Shown: positions 51,853 through 62,202 of the stretch, piece after piece
Layout of the letters: every line of letters begins with the position of its first letter
Position numbering within the stretch: position 1 is the first letter of the stretch
Notes under the pieces: model-generated
The model's input: only the letters and a program-made list of their open reading frames with translations
Databases searched by the model: none
What the model was told of the DNA's origin: nothing
Translations under genes and position numbers: made by a program
Assembly (NCBI GenBank): GCA_933822405.4
Contig: CAKOGP040001980.1
Coordinates: forward strand, 351,198 to 415,197
Direction of reading: 5' to 3'
DNA from: Cylindrotheca closterium
Taxonomy: Eukaryota > Bacillariophyta > Bacillariophyceae > Bacillariales > Bacillariaceae
DNA length: 64,000 nt

Positions 51853-53517
51853 ATGAGCGACCCCAACAACAATGAAGATATTGCCAAGTTGCAAGACCAA
51901 ATCAATTCCTTAACCAACCAGCTGGAAGCTGCCAATCAAGCCAACAAGGGCAGCACCAACAGTAAGAGACGTCAAATAGCCCCCGCTGCAGTGCACATTC
52001 AGCAAGTCGATGGCGGCATTGGCCAACGTCCCTTTTTGCAATCCCGGCGTGAAATGATGGGCCGGACTGCTTCCATTTGCACACGACAAGTCATGTCCAA
52101 TCTGCCCACGGGAGAAAATGACTACAGTAATCATCCGCTCGCTCTACGGATTATGGACATGTTTCAACGTCCTTCTGAGAATCTAGATTACCTGAATAGC
52201 GAACAGTTTGCCAAGGATTTGTTCAAGCTCTGCCAAAAAGTGAGACATGTCCTCGAAGGTGAACCCCGTGTGGTCTTTTTGCAAAGTCCAGCCTATATTT
52301 TTGGAGACATTCATGGAAACTTGGAGGATCTTCACTTTTTCTCTGATAACATCTGGAGATTGGGCATGTCTCTGACGGCTGGAAACTTTTTGTTTTTGGG
52401 AGACTATGTCGATCGCGGCATGTCTTGTCTCGAAGTCACGGCTTATCTTCTAGCCATGAAGTTGCAATTGCCAAACAAGGTCTTTCTCTTGAGAGGAAAC
52501 CACGAAACTAGAGACGTCAATGGATGGGAAGAACACTACGGAGAACGATCATTCATCTACCAGTGCCGCCAACGTTTTGGTGATGATATCGGATACCGCA
52601 TCTGGGAAGCCTGCAATCAAGTCTTTGATCGATTGCCTCTCTGCGGTGTGGTGGATCAAGATATCTTTTGTGTTCACGGAGGTATCCCTAGACCAGTAGG
52701 CGAAAATACTACTCGTATTCAAGATATATTGAACGTTTCCAAGGTGGCTGGTATCAATCCTCCCTACGAACATGAAGATGATGACTACCAACAGGTAGCA
52801 TCCGATTGTATTTGGAGCGATCCGGCTTCCGAAGAACAAGAACAGTACAGCGTTGACCCCGAATCTGGATTTGGAGAGTCGCTGAGAGGGGGCGGGGCCA
52901 TTTGCTTTGGAAACAAGGCCGTTACTGACTTTTTGGCACAACAGGGATTCTCCTACATTATGCGGGCTCACGAAGCACACGCCGAAGGTGTCGCTGTCTC
53001 CAAGGGGGCTCGTGTCTTTACAGTCTTCTCGACATCCAAGGATCACAACCAAGGCTCCCAAGCCTTGGCCGGATGTATCTTGGTCGATGGCGAAAAATTA
53101 CAAGTCATTAACCGCAGTCCGGCCTACAAGAACCAATACGTACACCGAAGAGATAGCGTTAGCTTGAACGCTCTTTCTCCCACTGAAATCAGCAAACGAA
53201 TCAAACTTGGTCTCATTAGTCAAGATGATGACGAGTCCAGCGAAGAAGAATGGGATGACTTTGATGAATCGAGTGAAGAAGAATCGGATGAAGAACCCCC
53301 CGTCTATGCCTTTTCCAAGGAACGACGTCGGTCGTCGGTCAATCTTGGTGAAATGGCTGCCAGATTCAATTCGGAAGAATGGGACTCGACTCATACTTCT
53401 GGATTTGTGGGTACTTCCAGTCGTCATTTGAATGCTTTGGAGGATGTCATTCGGGAAGATGATGAGGAGGAAGCAGAAGAGGATTCAAGGTCGACAGTAG
53501 AGGGCGATATCAGTTAG
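51853..53517 (+). CDS. PPP-family serine/threonine protein phosphatase
   Basis: 554 residues, intronless. A short N-terminal coiled coil ([19 protein letters not shown]) precedes a PP1/PP2A-like catalytic domain (~85-430) with the three invariant metal-site motifs: [29 protein letters not shown] and [19 protein letters not shown], plus the distal FCVHGGIP and [20 protein letters not shown] with Asp-Val instead of the usual Ser/Ile and insertions after IPRP set it apart from canonical PP1. The C-terminal ~110 residues are very acidic ([20 protein letters not shown]) and likely regulatory or phosphorylated. Substrate unknown. Confidence 0.88.
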   Translation: MSDPNNNEDIAKLQDQINSLTNQLEAANQANKGSTNSKRRQIAPAAVHIQQVDGGIGQRPFLQSRREMMGRTASICTRQVMSNLPTGENDYSNHPLALRIMDMFQRPSENLDYLNSEQFAKDLFKLCQKVRHVLEGEPRVVFLQSPAYIFGDIHGNLEDLHFFSDNIWRLGMSLTAGNFLFLGDYVDRGMSCLEVTAYLLAMKLQLPNKVFLLRGNHETRDVNGWEEHYGERSFIYQCRQRFGDDIGYRIWEACNQVFDRLPLCGVVDQDIFCVHGGIPRPVGENTTRIQDILNVSKVAGINPPYEHEDDDYQQVASDCIWSDPASEEQEQYSVDPESGFGESLRGGGAICFGNKAVTDFLAQQGFSYIMRAHEAHAEGVAVSKGARVFTVFSTSKDHNQGSQALAGCILVDGEKLQVINRSPAYKNQYVHRRDSVSLNALSPTEISKRIKLGLISQDDDESSEEEWDDFDESSEEESDEEPPVYAFSKERRRSSVNLGEMAARFNSEEWDSTHTSGFVGTSSRHLNALEDVIREDDEEEAEEDSRSTVEGDIS

Positions 53518-53999
53518 ACCAACAACAACAAAAACAAGAAGAATGAAACTAGTATTTTTTATTTATAATTTATACTATACGAAACTAAAACTAGAACTAA
53601 ACGAATAACAACAATAGGATACAAGCCAGATGCAACGTTGATTTCCGATCTATAATGATACTTCACTCGCACAAGAGGTACTGTACACTGTACAGTGCCT
53701 TTCTTTCAAATTTTGGACCAATGGGCGAAACAAATAATTTTATTGTTCCTACCTTGAAATGAAGAGCTTACTTAGACTACATTAAAAACATAGAACCAGA
53801 ACTATCCTATCATATTGCAATGTTGTAGAAGAAAATAAAAACCAAGACAAGAATAAAAGATGGAATTATACAATCATCGCAAGCAGGTATTTTTTAACAT
53901 AGTGCTTGCATCTTCTAAAATCATATTTGCAAAATTTTGGGAAAATTTTGAAAACCAGCAAATAGCAAAATGAATATGAATCGCATGGAATCTTTTGCT
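53518..53999. other. AT-rich convergent 3' region with a hairpin
   Basis: Between the phosphatase and the first RING gene, both ending here. Very AT-rich. A 10-bp inverted repeat at 53677-53699 (GGTACTGTAC, loop ACT, GTACAGTGCC with one T-G pair) could act as a transcript hairpin. No gene seen. Confidence 0.5.
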
Positions 54000-55462
54000 C
54001 TAAGCTGAAACATCCGAGGACGTGGTAACGATGTTATTGTTTTCAGGAATCGTTTTGCCCCCTTCAATTTCGGTTTCGATCTCTGGTTTTGCTTCCCCTT
54101 CAGCTTCAGCTCCAACTTTTCCCGTTTCAACGTCAGTTTCCGTTTCAGTGGTCGCAGCTTGTTCCTCAGTGGAAGCTTCTGGCTCTGCTGCCGCTGCAGC
54201 TGCTTGCTGCCGCTGTTGGATTTCCTCTTGGTTCTTTATACTCCATGCTTCCAGTCGTCTAGCAGCTTCTTCATTGATTCCTCGAATCTTGTCCACTCGG
54301 GCTTCACCGAGAACTTGATAGGAGGAGGCTGTGAACTCATCAGGGGTGATCATATCGGACCGGCAAATGGGACAGTTGAGGTGTTTCTTTTCCACCCACT
54401 CCATAAAACACGCGAGATGGAACATGTGACCGCACGAGCTACCAATGACTACCTTTTCTCCATGCTCTGCAAAGAAGAGAACAATGGGACAGACGATCAT
54501 GACACATTGGATTAGATTCATTCAACTCGCAGTACGATTCATTCCTCTTCGCACGATCTCTCGGCAAGCACTTACCATAATCTTCAAGGCAGATGGAGCA
54601 AATGCCTTCCTCTGCTTCTTCTAAATCATCAGAAATTGCAGCTGACGCCTCCTTCGATTCAGGGCCTTGATTTGGCTCGTCCTTGTTTTCTTCGTCTGAA
54701 TTTTCGTCGCTGTCGACGATATCTTCTTTCGTATCGGCTTTGGACTCTAAGTCATCCTTCTCATCTTCTTTGTTCGAAGTGGGCCAAGCAAAGTGTTAGC
54801 TCGGTCCATCGTGATCATGAGCCATCATCTTGGCACGATAACTTACTGTCAGTTTTGGTTTCAGTTATCTCCGGAGAATCATCCTCGCTCGATTCTTCCG
54901 ATTTGACTATTGATGTTGTAATTGTGGACTCAGCTTTTCCTTCCTCAATGTCTCCATCTTTACTCTCCTCAACCTCGTCAATCTTTGAAGTTTCAGCTTC
55001 ATCGTCAGCCTGTTCTTCCTTCTCAGCATCGTCAGATGCCGGATCATCAGTCTCACCCCCGTCCACATTTACAGCTTCTTTGTCTACAACGACACTCGAT
55101 TCTTCAGTCTTCTCCAGGTTTTCATCGTTACTGCTGGAAGCCTCCGTTGTCTTCTTTAATGATTCATCCTTTGATGCCTTCGTCACGTTGGTTTCTTTCA
55201 CAAATGGAAACGAATTTGCTTCAAAATGATACCTTATCACTTTTGTCTGTTCGTCTTTGAGAAGTCCAGCTAACCCTGCCTGTCGTACCAATATTGGAGC
55301 AACCCTTCTCGCTTCTAGCTCATCTGGTGTCAGTAGATCTTCACCTGATGTACGGTCAAACAACCAAGAAATGAAGTAGACAAGTCCAACAATCGCAATG
55401 ATGACAACAACACCCGAGACGAAAAACAGGGAACCCTGAAACATTCCTTCAAAATCAACCAT
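54000..55462 (-). CDS. Membrane-anchored RING-H2 protein, copy 1
   Basis: Three exons on the minus strand: 55462-54847, 54767-54576, 54466-54000, giving 424 residues. One N-terminal transmembrane helix (~13-34), then LLTPDELEARRVAPILVRQA and GLAGLLKDEQTKVIRYHF, a long acidic Ser/Glu linker, and a RING-H2 domain: GICSICLEDYE, SCGHMFHLACFMEWVE, LNCPICRSDMIT. The C-terminus is Ala/Glu-rich. Proteins of this kind are usually E3 ubiquitin ligases anchored in an endomembrane. The last intron splits the RING after its first Cys pair, in phase 1, exactly as in the neighbouring copy. The position of the intron 1 acceptor (AAAG|AAG) is the least certain part. Confidence 0.8.
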
Positions 55463-55880
55463 TGTCTAGAGTATTAGAATGATATTATATTCGTGAGTGT
55501 TAGCAGAGGTATTAGTCTCTTTCAAGGTGAAAAAATTGGTTTCGAAGTTTGTTGCCAGCAGATGGAACTTCATCCTTTCGAAAATCGGAACTTTGTGCTC
55601 GCGTGACCACTCTGACTCACCCATTTGAACCACGTGTCCTATAAAATCCACCCCCAAAATTGGGAGAGGATCGGTGGCACTACCCGGTATCGTATTACAC
55701 TAGGTAGAGGCCAGCCCATCATTGTTATCGCACCTATAGGTCAGAGGTATATGACCAATCTTCCAGTGGACTACATAGGACTACAGCCAAGATCGAACAC
55801 TGAATATCCAAATGGTGGAGTCCAAAGCGATAAAAGATCAGGATTTCAAATATCTATAGAAACTCTGCTCTGGAATTGTA
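55463..55880. other. Intergenic region between the two RING genes
   Basis: Promoter of RING copy 1 and 3' flank of copy 2, both on the minus strand. A plus-strand frame crosses part of it but shows no family or start context. Nothing else seen. Confidence 0.45.
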
Positions 55881-57090
55881 CTATTGAACCATCGCAACGG
55901 TCAGTCTGGAAGTATCTGCTGCTGCTGGTGGAGCCATTCTGGCTGGAGGATCCCGTCTGACCGACGGATCAACTGGCTCTGAAGAGGATGATGCTTCATC
56001 ACCAGCTGACTCTTCTATTCTTTCTTCTGGCTGATCAGCCTCCCAAGCTGCTAATCTTCTCGCGGCTTCCTCATTGATGTGTTTCAGTTTATTCACCCGC
56101 TGTTCTCCCAGGACTGCATACGCCGATGTCAAAAAGTTCTCCGAAGTCATCATCTCCGATCGGCAAAGGGGGCAGTCTGTGTGGTTCTTTTCAACCCATT
56201 GCATAAAGCATTCAAAATGGAACACGTGTCCACAGGAGTTCCCAATCATAATGTTCTCTCCTTCCTCTGATAGTGGAAGTCAATCGGTAAAGATTAGAAA
56301 ACATTTTTGTGTTGATAAGTTCACACGGCTCTTCAGCCAGATCTCGCTTACCAAATTCAACCAAACAGATTGGGCAAACGCCTTCCTCGGATTCCTTCTC
56401 AGTATCGCCACCCGAAGACTCTTTCTCTTTTTCTCTCCCAAATCTTTTCGGCTTTCCATTTTTATCAAGTTCTCTTTTGTTCTGATCCACATTGATACCA
56501 ATTGATAGCGTTAATTTGCTGCCTCGGTTCAAGTTGTTTGAACCCTTACAGCAGCTACAGCCATGCTTGCGCTTTGACTTAAATTTGCCTTGTTTTTTCC
56601 CATTGCTGTAGTTTGCTTCGACATCAGTATCCTGTTGACATTGAGATTTGGGGGTCAATTTGGAATCTGTATTCGAAGAATCGTTATCACTTTTGGAGTT
56701 CGCATTCATCAAAGTTTCAGCTCGCTTGGTTCCTTCCCTTGCACCAGACTTTTTTTCATCACTAGCATCAGCCTTTTCAGGTTCAGATCTGTCGTTTGGA
56801 GCCTCTATATCAATACGGGAATAATTCTTGATGCACGCTGTCGAGCTTTCTTGAAAGAAATGGCGCATCACTCGGTTCTTTTCATCCGGTAGCAAACCTG
56901 CCAAACCAGCTTCTTTCACCAGTGTTGAGGCTATCCGTCGCTCCTCTAGCTCTGTTGGAGTCAGTAAGGCCTCCACTGACCCAGACGCCCTGTCATAAAT
57001 CCAAGCAACGACGTACACGACGACCACCAGAGCAATCACCACAGCCAGCCCGGAAAAGAAGAACATGGAGGCAACTTTAAGCTGCACCAT
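55881..57090 (-). CDS. Membrane-anchored RING-H2 protein, copy 2
   Basis: Two exons, 57090-56352 and 56266-55881, with an 85-nt intron (GTAAGC...CAG), giving 374 residues. The layout matches copy 1: transmembrane helix (~9-31), LLTPTELEERRIASTLVKEA and GLAGLLPDEKNRVMRHFF, a Lys/Ser-rich linker with a basic Cys patch (KRKHGCSCCKGS), then RING-H2 motifs GVCPICLVEFE, SCGHVFHFECFMQWVE and TDCPLCRSEMMT, ending Ala/Glu/Pro-rich. Same strand, order and intron phase show tandem duplication with copy 1, but the linker has diverged from acidic to basic, suggesting different partners. Likely E3 ligase. Confidence 0.83.
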
Positions 57091-57724
57091 CTTTTCAACT
57101 TGCCAATTGAATTTGACTTGAAGATGTCACAAGGTCAAAATGGGTTCAGAAACTAACCAAGACTGCCTCCCAAGTTGGTTGTGTCAAACGGAATGATGCT
57201 GAAAAACAAGCAAAGACAGCTGTGTGAACTGAAGCGACCTTGGGGCTCGGGAACAGTAAATCTATCGTGTCAAAAATAAGAGCGCTGCTCAATATGAATA
57301 CTCGGCGTATTCAATTCGGGTTTTGGTCGCGGGTGGTAGAAAGTCCAGCTGTGCCAGTACACGTACCATGTACGTGTAGGTATTGTATTGTAGCTAGCAA
57401 AACGTCAAGGGATACACCAACAACCACATTAGCCCGATTTACTGTATTTTGACCCACGTTATATTATTAGATATTATGTCATGATTTTGGGTTGGTTAGT
57501 GTTATCCTCAGCTACGGCTTCTGTTCCATGCCCAAAGGTGGCTCTTCAAGTAGGAGCTATCATTTGGTATATACCATACCTGTAGAACTGAATCCCAAAG
57601 CCAGCCATTCGCCGTTTCGTTTTTTAAAGTGAACTCAACATATGCATACAGCTACCGTGTTCTTCTCTCCCCCACCAAGGCACGTTGCTTAGTTGGAATG
57701 AATTTGCAAAAACTCATTCCTCGG
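57091..57724. promoter_or_regulatory. Intergenic region with a 9-bp-arm inverted repeat
   Basis: Upstream of RING copy 2 and downstream of the prolyl hydroxylase, both on the minus strand. 57358-57378 is a perfect inverted repeat (TACACGTAC, spacer CAT, GTACGTGTA) containing ACGT cores of the kind bound by bZIP factors. No gene seen. Confidence 0.5.
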
Positions 57725-59267
57725 TCACTCGGTGCAATGATTGCCATGAGGAGTCTTGAAATCGCGCAAATGAAACCAGGCATTCGCACCATACTTCATA
57801 CCCTTAATAACTGGTAAAGCTGCATGAGTGGTCCGCTCGTCCTTTGCCGCAGTGTTTTCATTTAGAACTGATGGCCAAAGCAGAGCCATTCCCTTTTTGG
57901 GCATGACGGTAATCCCCAGTTGATCAAATTCGGTTCCACCTCCCTCTTCTACATTGTTGAGATACAGATAGACCGTCAAAATACGAACTCCTTGTTGCCT
58001 GTTGTGGGTGTATGAGTACGAGATGGAAGCAAATTATTAGTTCCTATCTTTCCTATTGGAAATCAAATGATTTGTTCAAAGATCCACTTTTTGTTCTTCG
58101 TACCTTTTCAGCTCATTTGCCAGATAGTCATGATGATTATGGTAATATTGACCCGGTTCATACTCCAGTAGTTGTAAGTACTCCGAGTTCATTTCATCAA
58201 TACCAGTGAGATTGGACAATCGTTCAATCACTTGACGGGACATGGGATCGGCCGAACAATCTTCTCGACACCAGGTTTGGGTAGACGTCCGAGCGTCACT
58301 GACCACATGTTCCGGGGTACCATCCGGATGGATCTTGGCCATGCCCTTGCTTCGTTCAAATCCCATTTCCTGGCCCAAAGCAATCAATCGATCCGCTTCA
58401 TCGGGTTGAATCAAATTTTCCATGGTAATGACCCATGGACCGTTCGTGTTCGGAGACGCCAATATGGTCACATTGTACTTTGTTAGATACGGTTCCTGAG
58501 TTAATTTTTGAAACATTCTATCAAGGTCTCCTGCTTGCCAAGCAAGAGGTGCCTCTGGGTCAATGGGACATCGGGTCTCGGTCGAAAGATAGTAGCAGGA
58601 TTGACAGGCGGGAGCACAATTCATTTTCATGTATCCTGGATTTTCCTCACATTCCCCATCTAGAGCCCAAACCGTACAGTCGGCATGTGTATTCTTGCAT
58701 TTGTTTCGTATGCTCTGTTTCATCATGGTCGTCTTGAGGTAATGCTCGGATTCTGCAATGGCCATGAGCACTTTATCTGGTGAGAACGAAGCTGAGCCCA
58801 ATCCTTGCTCGACTCCCATGTCGATGTCTCCTTCTCCATAAGTTTGGATGCTGTAAATGAATGATGCAGAAGGAATGAAATAATTAATGTGAGACGCCAT
58901 CATTCCTGGAGCATGTTTGAAGACGTCCAATATAAAATAATACTCACTCCTCTTCGACTTGACATTTCCCACAAGAAAGCGCACAGTAGACCCACATGTA
59001 ACGTGGATTGGTCAAACATTCTCCCGAATCGGCCCAATACCGGCACCCGTCGTTCCTATCCTCACAGCGTGACAGATCCTCCACTTGTACTACTGCCTCA
59101 CCACTCGAAGCACAAGTACCACCATCCTCACTCGAACAGGTTTCTTCGTCTTCTAGAGTTGCCTGTGTTCCCGAATTTTCTCCCTTGACGGCAGCCAAAG
59201 CGCCAGGAGCGATAACCAACAGACAAAGGGATAGTACTAGAAAGATTGTAGCGTTCCAGACCTTCAT
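57725..59267 (-). CDS. Secretory prolyl 4-hydroxylase with two ShKT domains
   Basis: Three exons on the minus strand: 59267-58948, 58850-58104, 57998-57725. The second join gives ANELKRQQGVRILTVYLYLNN (core LKRQQGVRILTVYLYL), typical of prolyl hydroxylases; total 446 residues. A signal peptide or anchor (~1-26) is followed by two six-Cys ShKT domains (CEDRNDGCRYWADSGEC...CGKC; CKNTHADCTVWALDGEC...CQSC). The 2-oxoglutarate dioxygenase domain has the iron ligands in YYHNHHDYL (HxD) and the distal His in RTTHAALPVIKG, with the 2-oxoglutarate Lys in GMKYGANAWFH. It hydroxylates prolines in the ER/Golgi, as for collagen-like or wall glycoproteins. ShKT modules on P4Hs are known in algae and plants, usually C-terminal; here they precede the enzyme. 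Confidence 0.88.
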
Positions 59268-59650
59268 TATAATGTGTACTTTTTCTGGATGCAATAATCC
59301 GCAAAGAAATTAGCAAGGACTTGGCCCTTTGAGCAATGATGATCTTGGCTTTTTTTGAAAGTGTTTATTCACCCTCTAGCAATCGACTGAAAGAGTTCGC
59401 ACCAGAAGTCACCCAATGTGATGCGAAAGGGTAAAGTGTTCCCGACCCAGTCGACTCTGCCTTCAGTTGTATGTAGAAAGTCTACGTGGAAGATGCGAAC
59501 CCCCTCACTTGAGATCTTCGCCACCCACCAATGATGATTGACATCTTGTTCCATCATTTGAGTTGATAGATCCTTGGCAACAACTGATCGATCCTATCTC
59601 GTAAACAACCACTAAACTATACACACACAAACGCGCAACAATAAAATACA
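59268..59650. promoter_or_regulatory. Divergent promoter region between P4H and isocitrate dehydrogenase
   Basis: Contains a short minus-strand open frame (59557-59369) with EGVRIFHVDFL, faintly like the start of P4H exon 3, perhaps a remnant. Otherwise promoter-like sequence with CAACAATAAAATACA just before the isocitrate dehydrogenase start. Confidence 0.4.
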
Positions 59651-62135
59651 ATGTTATTTCACCGCGCCGCCATTGCTGCCTTTTCGAGACAGCAGTCATC
59701 ACGATTTGCCCCTCGCAGCATTCGATTGTTGGCCTATCCAAGATACTTTTCAGCTGTCAACGTTCCACCACCTCCCACTTCCAATCATGCCTACACGCCG
59801 CTGAAAGAAGTCAAGGGTACCATCATCTATACGGAAACAGATGAAGCTCCAGCTCTCGCTACGTACAGTTTGTTTCCTGCCGTTTCCAAGATCGGGGCTT
59901 TGGCCGGGATCGACATGGTCCCGTGTGACATTTCCGTGGCGGGTCGTGTGTTGGCCCTCTTTCCCGAGAAACTCAAAGAGGATCAACGGGTTCCCGACAA
60001 CCTTGCCTATCTCGGTGAACTAGCCAAGACTCCCGAGGCCAATATCATTAAGCTGCCCAACATTTCGGCTCCTTTGAATCAATTGGAAGACTGCATCAAC
60101 GAATTGCGCGCCAAGGGATACGACGTTCCACTTTATCCACGAGAACCCAAGGATGAGTCGGAACAAGAAATTCAGGACAAGTACAGCAGTATCATGGGAT
60201 CTGCCGTCAATCCCGTCTTGAGAGAGGGCAATTCCGATCGTCGGGTCGCAGCTCCCGTCAAGGCATACGCCCAAAAGAATCCTCATCGAATGGGCATTTG
60301 GAGTAAGGCCAGCCGTACGCATGTGGCACACATGACCCAAGGGGACTTTTATGGAAGCGAACAAAGTACCTCTATGAAAGAAGCTACTGATGTGATCATT
60401 GAATTTGCTCCCAAGAATGGTGCTAAGGTCGTCCTCAAGGAGAGCAATCCGCTCGAAGCTGGAGAAGTCATTGATGCTTCGACCATGTCCATTACCAAGT
60501 TGTGCAACTTTTTTGAGGATGAAATTCAAGATGCTAAAGATTCGGAATTGCTATTTAGTTTGCATCTAAAGGCAACCATGATGAAGGTTTCCGATCCAAT
60601 CATGTTTGGACACTGCATTCGTGTCTTTTACAAGGATGCCTTTGCCAAGCATGGCAAATTGCTAGAAAAGATTGGAGCCAATCCCAATCAAGGATTGGGA
60701 TCCATCTTTGAAGTCGTCAAGGAAAAGTTGGAAGTCAACGAGGCCATTCAAGTCTTGGATGATTTCAAGGCCTGTTACGAGGATCGTCCTTGGTTGGCCA
60801 TGGTCAATTCTGACAAGGGAATTACCAACTTGCATGCGCCAAATGACAGTAAGTAATGTTCTGTAGTGAAGAAGACGTGTACCATTGCTAGCGGCAAATC
60901 CATGCACTAACCCTCCTCTTTCCTCTCTCCCCCTTTTTTCCTTTTCGTTTTCAGTCATTATTGATGCTTCCATGCCCGTCGTCGTTCGTGATTCTGGTAA
61001 AATGTGGAACAAGATGAACGAATTGGAAGATACCAAGTGTGTCATTCCTGATCGTTGCTATGCTACCATGTACCAAGAAGTCTTCAACTACGTCAAGACC
61101 AATGGACAATTTGATGTCGCCACCATGGGAAATGTTGCCAACGTGGGGCTCATGGCCCGCAAGGCGGAAGAATATGGATCCCACGACAAAACATTTGAAA
61201 TGAAGGATGATGGTATTGTCACTGTCACCGACAAGAACTCGGGTGAAGTCTACTTTCAACATCAAGTGGAAAAGGGTGACATTTGGCGAATGGCACAAAC
61301 CAAGGATGACCCCATCAGGGATTGGGTCCGATTGGCAGTCTCTCGTGGCAAGGCTACTGGAGACCGAGTTATTTTCTGGTTGGACAAGAATCGGGCCCAT
61401 GATCGAACTCTATTGGACAAGGTCAATGAATACTTGTTGGATCACGACACGGATGGAGTTGATATTAGTATCATGAAGCCAGTCGATGCCATTCGAACTT
61501 CCATGGAACGCGCAACTGCCGGCAAGGATACCATTTCGGTTACTGGTAATGTCTTGCGAGACTACCTAACAGATCTCTTTCCCATTTTGGAGCTTGGTAC
61601 TTCTGCCAAGATGCTTTCCATTGTTCCACTCTTGGCCGGTGGTGGTCTGTACGAGACGGGCGCTGGTGGATCGGCACCCAAGCACGTGGAACAATTTTTG
61701 GAGGAGGGTCACTTGCGATGGGATTCTTTGGGAGAGTACTTGGCACTAGCTGTTGCCTTTGAACAAATGGGAGCAAGTACGGGGAATGACAAGGCTACCA
61801 TGCTTGGTGAATGCTTGAACAAGGCTGTCGGACGTCTCCTCGACAACCGAAAGAGTCCTTCTCGTATTGTTAACCAAATTGACAACCGTGCCACCAACTA
61901 CTACGTTACTCTCTATTGGGCCGACTTTTTGTCCCAAGAAGACCCTGCCTTCAAGCCACTCTTTGAAGAGCTTTCTGCCGGACGAGCCGCCATTGTCGAA
62001 GAGTTCAAAGAGTCTCAAGGAGAACCTGTCGATTTGGGAGGATATTACTTGCTCGATGCGGAAAAGGCTACCAAGGCCATGAATCCTTCCAAGACCTTGT
62101 CCAAGATTCTAGCTTCCATCGGCACCAAACTCTAA
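59651..62135 (+). CDS. Monomeric NADP-dependent isocitrate dehydrogenase
   Basis: Two exons, 59651-60848 and 60955-62135, joined across a 106-nt intron (GTAAGT...TTTTCAG) to give [21 protein letters not shown] (core [17 protein letters not shown]); 792 residues. The N-terminus ([23 protein letters not shown], e.g. [19 protein letters not shown]) is an amphipathic basic mitochondrial presequence. The mature part matches the monomeric ~740-residue IDH family throughout: [72 protein letters not shown]. It decarboxylates isocitrate to 2-oxoglutarate, making NADPH. This family is mainly bacterial and differs from the dimeric enzyme of most eukaryotes; it is also known from some algae. Confidence 0.95.
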
Positions 62136-62166
62136 GCAACATAGTAGAATGATGTGGATGTGTAAC

Positions 62167-62172
62167 AATAAA
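62167..62172 (+). terminator. AATAAA polyadenylation-type signal
   Basis: AATAAA 32 bases after the isocitrate dehydrogenase stop, within the 67-nt gap to the convergent ALG8 stop. The two transcripts must overlap or end within a very small space. Confidence 0.4.
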
Positions 62173-62202
62173 AGCCAAGAGATCTAGAAACAAGAAACAC
62201 TA

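Noticed and set aside
59369..59557. Short minus-strand frame resembling P4H exon 3 (EGVRIFHVDFL)
   Set aside because: Similarity is limited to about a dozen residues, with no catalytic His; too weak to call a duplicate exon.
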